Part shown: one piece after another, positions 61,134 to 64,000 of the stretch
Layout: the number at the start of each line of letters is the position of its first letter
Position numbering within the stretch: the first letter of the stretch is position 1
Assembly (NCBI GenBank): GCA_017302455.1
Contig: JAFLDO010000012.1
Location: 1-64,000 of the forward strand
Origin: Accumulibacter sp.
GTDB lineage: Bacteria; Pseudomonadota; Gammaproteobacteria; Burkholderiales; Rhodocyclaceae
DNA length: 64,000 nucleotides
Reading direction: 5' to 3'
The notes under the pieces: generated by a model
What the model saw: the letters and a program-made list of their open reading frames with translations, nothing else
Databases searched by the model: none
What the model was told of the DNA's origin: nothing
Position numbers and translations under genes: made by a program

Positions 61134-62153
61134 ATGACAAGCCTGTATGTGGATCGACGCGGCGTGACGCTGAAGGCCGACGGCGAGGCGCTGGTCTTCT
61201 ACGAGAACGGCGAGCGCATCGGCACCGTGCCGCTCGCGCCGCTGTCGCGGGTGTTCATGCGCGGCGACGTGACGCTGTCGTCGGCGCTGCTCGGCAAACT
61301 CGGCGAGCGCGGCATCGGCGTGGTCGTCCTCTCCGGCCGCAAGGCGGTGCCGACGATGTTGCTCGGCCGCCCGCACAACGACGCGGCGCGGCGGGTGGCG
61401 CAATACCGGCTGTCGCTCGATGGCGATTTCTGTCTGCGCTTTGCGCGCGCGATCGTCGAGGCGAAGCTGCGCGCGCAAGCCACTTTCCTGACCGAGCGCC
61501 GGGACAGCGAGCCGCACTCGCGTTACCTGCTGACGCTGAGCTTGCGGCGCCTGGCGACGAGCATCGCGGCGGTAGACGAGCAAGGCTCGCTCGGGTCGCT
61601 GCGCGGCCTCGAAGGCGCTGGCGCGGCGGCGTACTTCGAGGGCTTTGCCGATCTGCTGCCGGAGCGCCTGAAGTTCAGCGGTCGCAACCGCCGGCCGCCG
61701 CGCGATCCGGTGAACGCGATGCTGTCGCTCGGCTACACGCTGCTGCACGCCGAGGCGGTGCTGGCGCTCTACGGCGCCGGGCTGGATCCCTTCGTCGGCT
61801 TCTATCACGCGCTCGACTTCGGTCGCGAGTCGTTGGCCTGCGACCTCGTCGAGCCGCTGCGCGTCGAGGTCGATCGGCACGCGCTGATGCTGTTTCGCTC
61901 GGAGAAGCTGCGCGCCGAGGGCTTCTCGACGACCGAGAGCGGCTGCCTGCTCGGCAAGGCCGGACGCGCGCGCTTTTACGGCGAATGGGAGGAGGTCGCC
62001 GCGCGCCTGCGCAAGCTGCTCGCCGAGAGTGTGTCGGACGTGGCGAGCGCGATCATGCAGGCGGCTGCGGTCGAGGCGCCCTGCTCGCCGCCGATCGGCG
62101 ACCCCGCTGCGGATGCCGGCGTTGCCGACGAGGAGACGGGCGATGGCTTCTGA
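61134..62153 (+). CDS. cas1: Cas1 integrase
   Basis: This 339-residue adaptation endonuclease/integrase has an N-terminal beta domain with LYVDRRGVTLKADGEAL. The catalytic helical domain has E160 in LEGAGAAAYF, H225 in VGFYHAL and an acidic pair D237/E240 in CDLVEPLR, the expected metal ligands. The C-terminal 30 residues (SPPIGDPAADAG...) are an unconserved acidic tail. The 3' end overlaps the second cas2 gene by 11 bases. No reverse-transcriptase fusion is present. Confidence 0.95.
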   Translation: MTSLYVDRRGVTLKADGEALVFYENGERIGTVPLAPLSRVFMRGDVTLSSALLGKLGERGIGVVVLSGRKAVPTMLLGRPHNDAARRVAQYRLSLDGDFCLRFARAIVEAKLRAQATFLTERRDSEPHSRYLLTLSLRRLATSIAAVDEQGSLGSLRGLEGAGAAAYFEGFADLLPERLKFSGRNRRPPRDPVNAMLSLGYTLLHAEAVLALYGAGLDPFVGFYHALDFGRESLACDLVEPLRVEVDRHALMLFRSEKLRAEGFSTTESGCLLGKAGRARFYGEWEEVAARLRKLLAESVSDVASAIMQAAAVEAPCSPPIGDPAADAGVADEETGDGF

Positions 62154-62448
62154 GAGGTCGGCGCTGGCTTTCGTGATCGGCTACGACATCAGCGAGCCGC
62201 GCCGCCTGCTGCGCATCCATCGCCGGATGTGCCGGCATGCGACGCCGCTCGAATACAGCATCTTCCTGCTCATCGGCAGCGAAGCCGACAAGGATTGCTG
62301 CCTGGAAGAGATCGGCGAGCTGATCGACCCGCGCGCCGACGATGTGCGCTGCTATGCGCTGCCGCTACGCGGTTTCCAGGGTCGCATCGGCCGCGCCAGC
62401 CTGCCGGCGGGAATCGTGTGGACCGGGTTGCCGGCGGCGATGGCTTGA
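62143..62448 (+). CDS. cas2: Cas2, second copy
   Basis: This 102-residue protein has the Cas2 pattern, with a first strand AFVIGYDI (aspartate at D15) and a SIFLLIGSEADKD strand after the first helix. It is diverged from the first cas2. The C-terminal strand region (GIVWTGLP) differs from the usual hydrophobic ending. ATG 62143 lies inside the cas1 3' end, so translation is coupled to cas1. Whether it replaces, joins or regulates the first Cas2 in the integrase is unknown. Confidence 0.85.
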   Translation: MASERSALAFVIGYDISEPRRLLRIHRRMCRHATPLEYSIFLLIGSEADKDCCLEEIGELIDPRADDVRCYALPLRGFQGRIGRASLPAGIVWTGLPAAMA

Positions 62449-62528
62449 GTGGCTGGCGGGCGCCCTTGGGTTGCGGGTTGCGGCTTGCCGGTTGCGAACA
62501 GGGCGGCGTCGAGCTGCTTGGCGTCAGC

Positions 62529-62918
62529 CTATCTTGCCCAATGGCCTTCGAAGTCGAAGGAAAGTTGCCGCTGATGCCTGATGGCGAGCACGTAGATCGC
62601 TCCGCCAATCGGCGCGTGGAGCAGCACGTAGTCCTTGAGGACGTACTCGCGTAAGGCTTCTGCGTCCGCTGTCAGTGCCGACAACTTTGTCCGCAGCGCT
62701 GCCAGTGCATTGGTGGTCTCGACCGAACGCGGTTGGCGGGCCAGGAATGGCCTGCCCATTTCGGGAAAGCGCTCAAGGTTGGGAATCACCGTGGCGAGCA
62801 GTTCATCCAGCAAGCCGTCGAAGGCGTGCGGCGCTTCTGCTTCGGCCAGGAATAGTTCGATGCCCTCAAGGTTGCGCTCGAAATTCGCCGTGACTTTGAC
62901 GACAGGTTCTTTCGGCAC
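62529..62918 (-). CDS. RelE/ParE-family toxin
   Basis: This 129-residue protein is encoded 19 bases after a Phd-type antitoxin gene on the same strand. It has the ParE/RelE layout: an N-terminal VTANFERNLEGIELFL helix, PEMGRPFL in the middle, and C-terminal YVLLHAPIGGAIYVLAIRHQ strands. Related toxins inhibit gyrase (ParE) or cleave mRNA (RelE); the target here cannot be told. The slightly long form has an extra helical insert around residues 65-90. It converges with the second cas2 gene. Confidence 0.8.
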   Translation of the reverse strand: MPKEPVVKVTANFERNLEGIELFLAEAEAPHAFDGLLDELLATVIPNLERFPEMGRPFLARQPRSVETTNALAALRTKLSALTADAEALREYVLKDYVLLHAPIGGAIYVLAIRHQRQLSFDFEGHWAR

Positions 62919-62937
62919 AAGCAGTCCCGGCTGCGAC

Positions 62938-63228
62938 TCAGGCGCTGCGACGGCGCTTGATGGCCTGGATCACGCTGCGGGCGTCCTTCACCTTGCCAGC
63001 AGCAACGTCGTCGAGTCCCCTGGAAGCCTCGTCGATCAGCAAGAGATGAATGCGCTCACGCTCCAGTTGGTGGTAGTAGTCCAGACGGTTGGCGTCGATC
63101 AAGGCAATGTAACTCTCGCCGTTCTTGGTAATGATCTTCTCGGCGCCGCCCTTGACCTCGTCAGCCAGTTCGGAGAAGTTCGCTCGCGCGTACGAGAGCG
63201 GGATGACGTCGCTTGCGGAAATACCCAT
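62938..63228 (-). CDS. Phd/YefM-family antitoxin
   Basis: This 96-residue protein has an N-terminal DNA-binding part of the Phd/YefM type: VIPLSYARANFSELADEV followed by ITKNGESYIALID. The C-terminal helix is Arg/Lys-rich and would bind the toxin. The order antitoxin then toxin, with a 19-base gap, is standard. GGAGGT lies just before ATG 63228. A palindrome 17 bases upstream may be the autoregulatory operator. Confidence 0.85.
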   Translation of the reverse strand: MGISASDVIPLSYARANFSELADEVKGGAEKIITKNGESYIALIDANRLDYYHQLERERIHLLLIDEASRGLDDVAAGKVKDARSVIQAIKRRRSA

Positions 63229-63244
63229 TGTGACCTCCTGTGCC

Positions 63245-63257
63245 GCACAAGCTGTGC
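63245..63257. promoter_or_regulatory. Palindrome upstream of the antitoxin gene
   Basis: GCACA (63245-63249) and TGTGC (63253-63257) form an inverted repeat around a 3-base centre, 17 bases before the antitoxin start. Such sites commonly bind the antitoxin-toxin complex. The function is inferred. Confidence 0.4.
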
Positions 63258-63345
63258 AGTATTTTGTACATCATACCCTTCTGCGACCAGGGGCGACAGA
63301 TCGGCCAAGTGCGCGAGCGTCTCCTCCCGGAGCAGCGAATCAATC

Positions 63346-64000
63346 TCAGCCGCCATTGAGGAAGGCATCGGGAATGTCGTAGCGCTCGTTGTCGCTGACC
63401 TTGACCACCGTTACGTCGCCCTGCCGCGTGGCCGTCACCGGATCCATCGTGTCGGCGGCCAGCGGCTTGCCCTGCACGAACAGGATGCGCCGCTGCACCC
63501 CGCTGCTACCGATCGCCTCGAAGGTGGCGGTGCCGTCGTTGCCGCGGCGGATGACGCCCGCGTCGCACGCCTTCACGTCCGGCTGGTAGGGCAGCGTGCA
63601 CGGCACCCTGGCCGTCGCGTGGTACGCCTTACCGGCGACCTTGGCGTCGCTCGCCGCGGACAGTGGCGGCAGCGGCTTGCCGGTCACCGCCACGCTCAGC
63701 GCGTACTTCGACGACTCGTTCCGGCGCGCCGCCGGACGCATCAGGTAGACGCGGATCGCATAGTCGCCGTCGGCCGGCAGGACGCCGGACCAGGACTGCT
63801 CCGCGCTCATGTTGCCGGCGTACATCGCGGCGTTGGCCGAGCCGGGGGGAAGTACGTTGAAGTAGTTCTGGAGGTTGCTCCCCTGCAGCTTCACCTGCAG
63901 CGTCTGGCCGGCCGCCGCCCGTACCAGGTAGTCGACTTCGGCGTAGCCCTTCAAGCTGCCCTTGATCGTCGCCGACGATGCGCCCTGGGCGAAGGCCACG
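63346..64000 (-). CDS. Secreted protein of unknown function, 5' end outside the window
   Basis: The frame is open from the right edge of the window to the stop at 63346. The first visible residues (VAFAQGASSATIKGS) look like the end of a signal peptide with cleavage after AFA or FAQ, so only a short N-terminal part is missing. The mature part has a beta-rich, pre-peptidase C-terminal-like character (AGQTLQVKLQGSNLQNYFNV, DGDYAIRVYLMRP). A second domain follows, with a possible disulphide pair (CTLPYQPDVKAC) and VTVVKVSDNERYDIPDAFL. It probably resides in the periplasm or outside the cell. Function unknown. Confidence 0.75.
   Translation of the reverse strand, partial: VAFAQGASSATIKGSLKGYAEVDYLVRAAAGQTLQVKLQGSNLQNYFNVLPPGSANAAMYAGNMSAEQSWSGVLPADGDYAIRVYLMRPAARRNESSKYALSVAVTGKPLPPLSAASDAKVAGKAYHATARVPCTLPYQPDVKACDAGVIRRGNDGTATFEAIGSSGVQRRILFVQGKPLAADTMDPVTATRQGDVTVVKVSDNERYDIPDAFLNGG

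Noticed and set aside
63099-63368. 89-codon ORF overlapping the antitoxin gene
   Set aside because: It overlaps the Phd antitoxin in another frame, its second half is Arg/Ser-rich shadow sequence, and it has no supporting context.

Overview
The window is GC-rich and densely coding, with LeuA of the long class, a PEP-CTERM/sigma-54 extracellular protein gene, HD-GYP signalling, an Lrp-type regulator and very large PAS sensor kinases. This mix suggests a betaproteobacterium, probably Rhodocyclales and possibly the Candidatus Accumulibacter group. That assignment is an inference from gene content and style; no rRNA or marker gene is present.

Layout. 1-8545 (mostly + strand): end of an unrecognised gene, a small membrane protein, an MltB-type lytic transglycosylase, an HD-GYP protein, and an AttEFGH-like operon (ABC ATPase, FtsX-type permease, Tat-exported AttH/CrtC-like protein). 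8597-12238: a patatin (-), an Lrp/AsnC regulator (-) and, divergent from it, leuA (+). 12319-18289: a hybrid histidine kinase (-), a DUF2157/DUF4824 pair (+), and a PEP-CTERM protein (-) with a consensus sigma-54 promoter. 18856-22637: a heme-binding HAMP sensor followed by a Ser/Thr kinase, then an erythromycin-esterase-like protein. 22815-27834: an efflux operon resembling E. coli yhiI-rbbA-yhhJ. 27815-37248 (- strand): two tandem ABC-type solute-binding lipoproteins, a 1712-residue multi-PAS histidine kinase, and a second histidine kinase frameshifted at a pentanucleotide repeat.

37577-63228 is a defence island. It opens with a TIR-domain protein overlapping a STAND NTPase gene. An in-frame UGA separates the NTPase from its 16-repeat WD40 half. 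Next comes a type III-B CRISPR-Cas locus: a CARF protein of the NE0113 family with a wHTH-like tail, cmr1, cas10/cmr2, cmr3, cmr4, cmr5, cmr6, a CARF-HEPN Csx2-family RNase and cas6. A CRISPR array of 64 repeats begins only 5 bp after the cas6 stop codon and ends in a degenerate 65th repeat. Beyond the array are a conserved protein of unknown function, a degenerate 21-bp heptad-repeat tract, a wHTH protein, and an adaptation module in which cas1 lies between two different cas2 genes. A Phd/ParE-like toxin-antitoxin pair borders the island, and the window ends inside a secreted-protein gene on the - strand.

How it works together (inference). Cas6 would process the array transcript and Cmr1-6 would carry crRNAs. 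Cas10 keeps both its HD and GGDD motifs, so it should make cyclic oligoadenylate on target binding. Csx2 would then act as the cOA-activated RNase, and the NE0113-family CARF protein would bind or degrade the messenger or regulate transcription. The upstream TIR and STAND-WD40 genes look like a second, abortive-infection-type layer.
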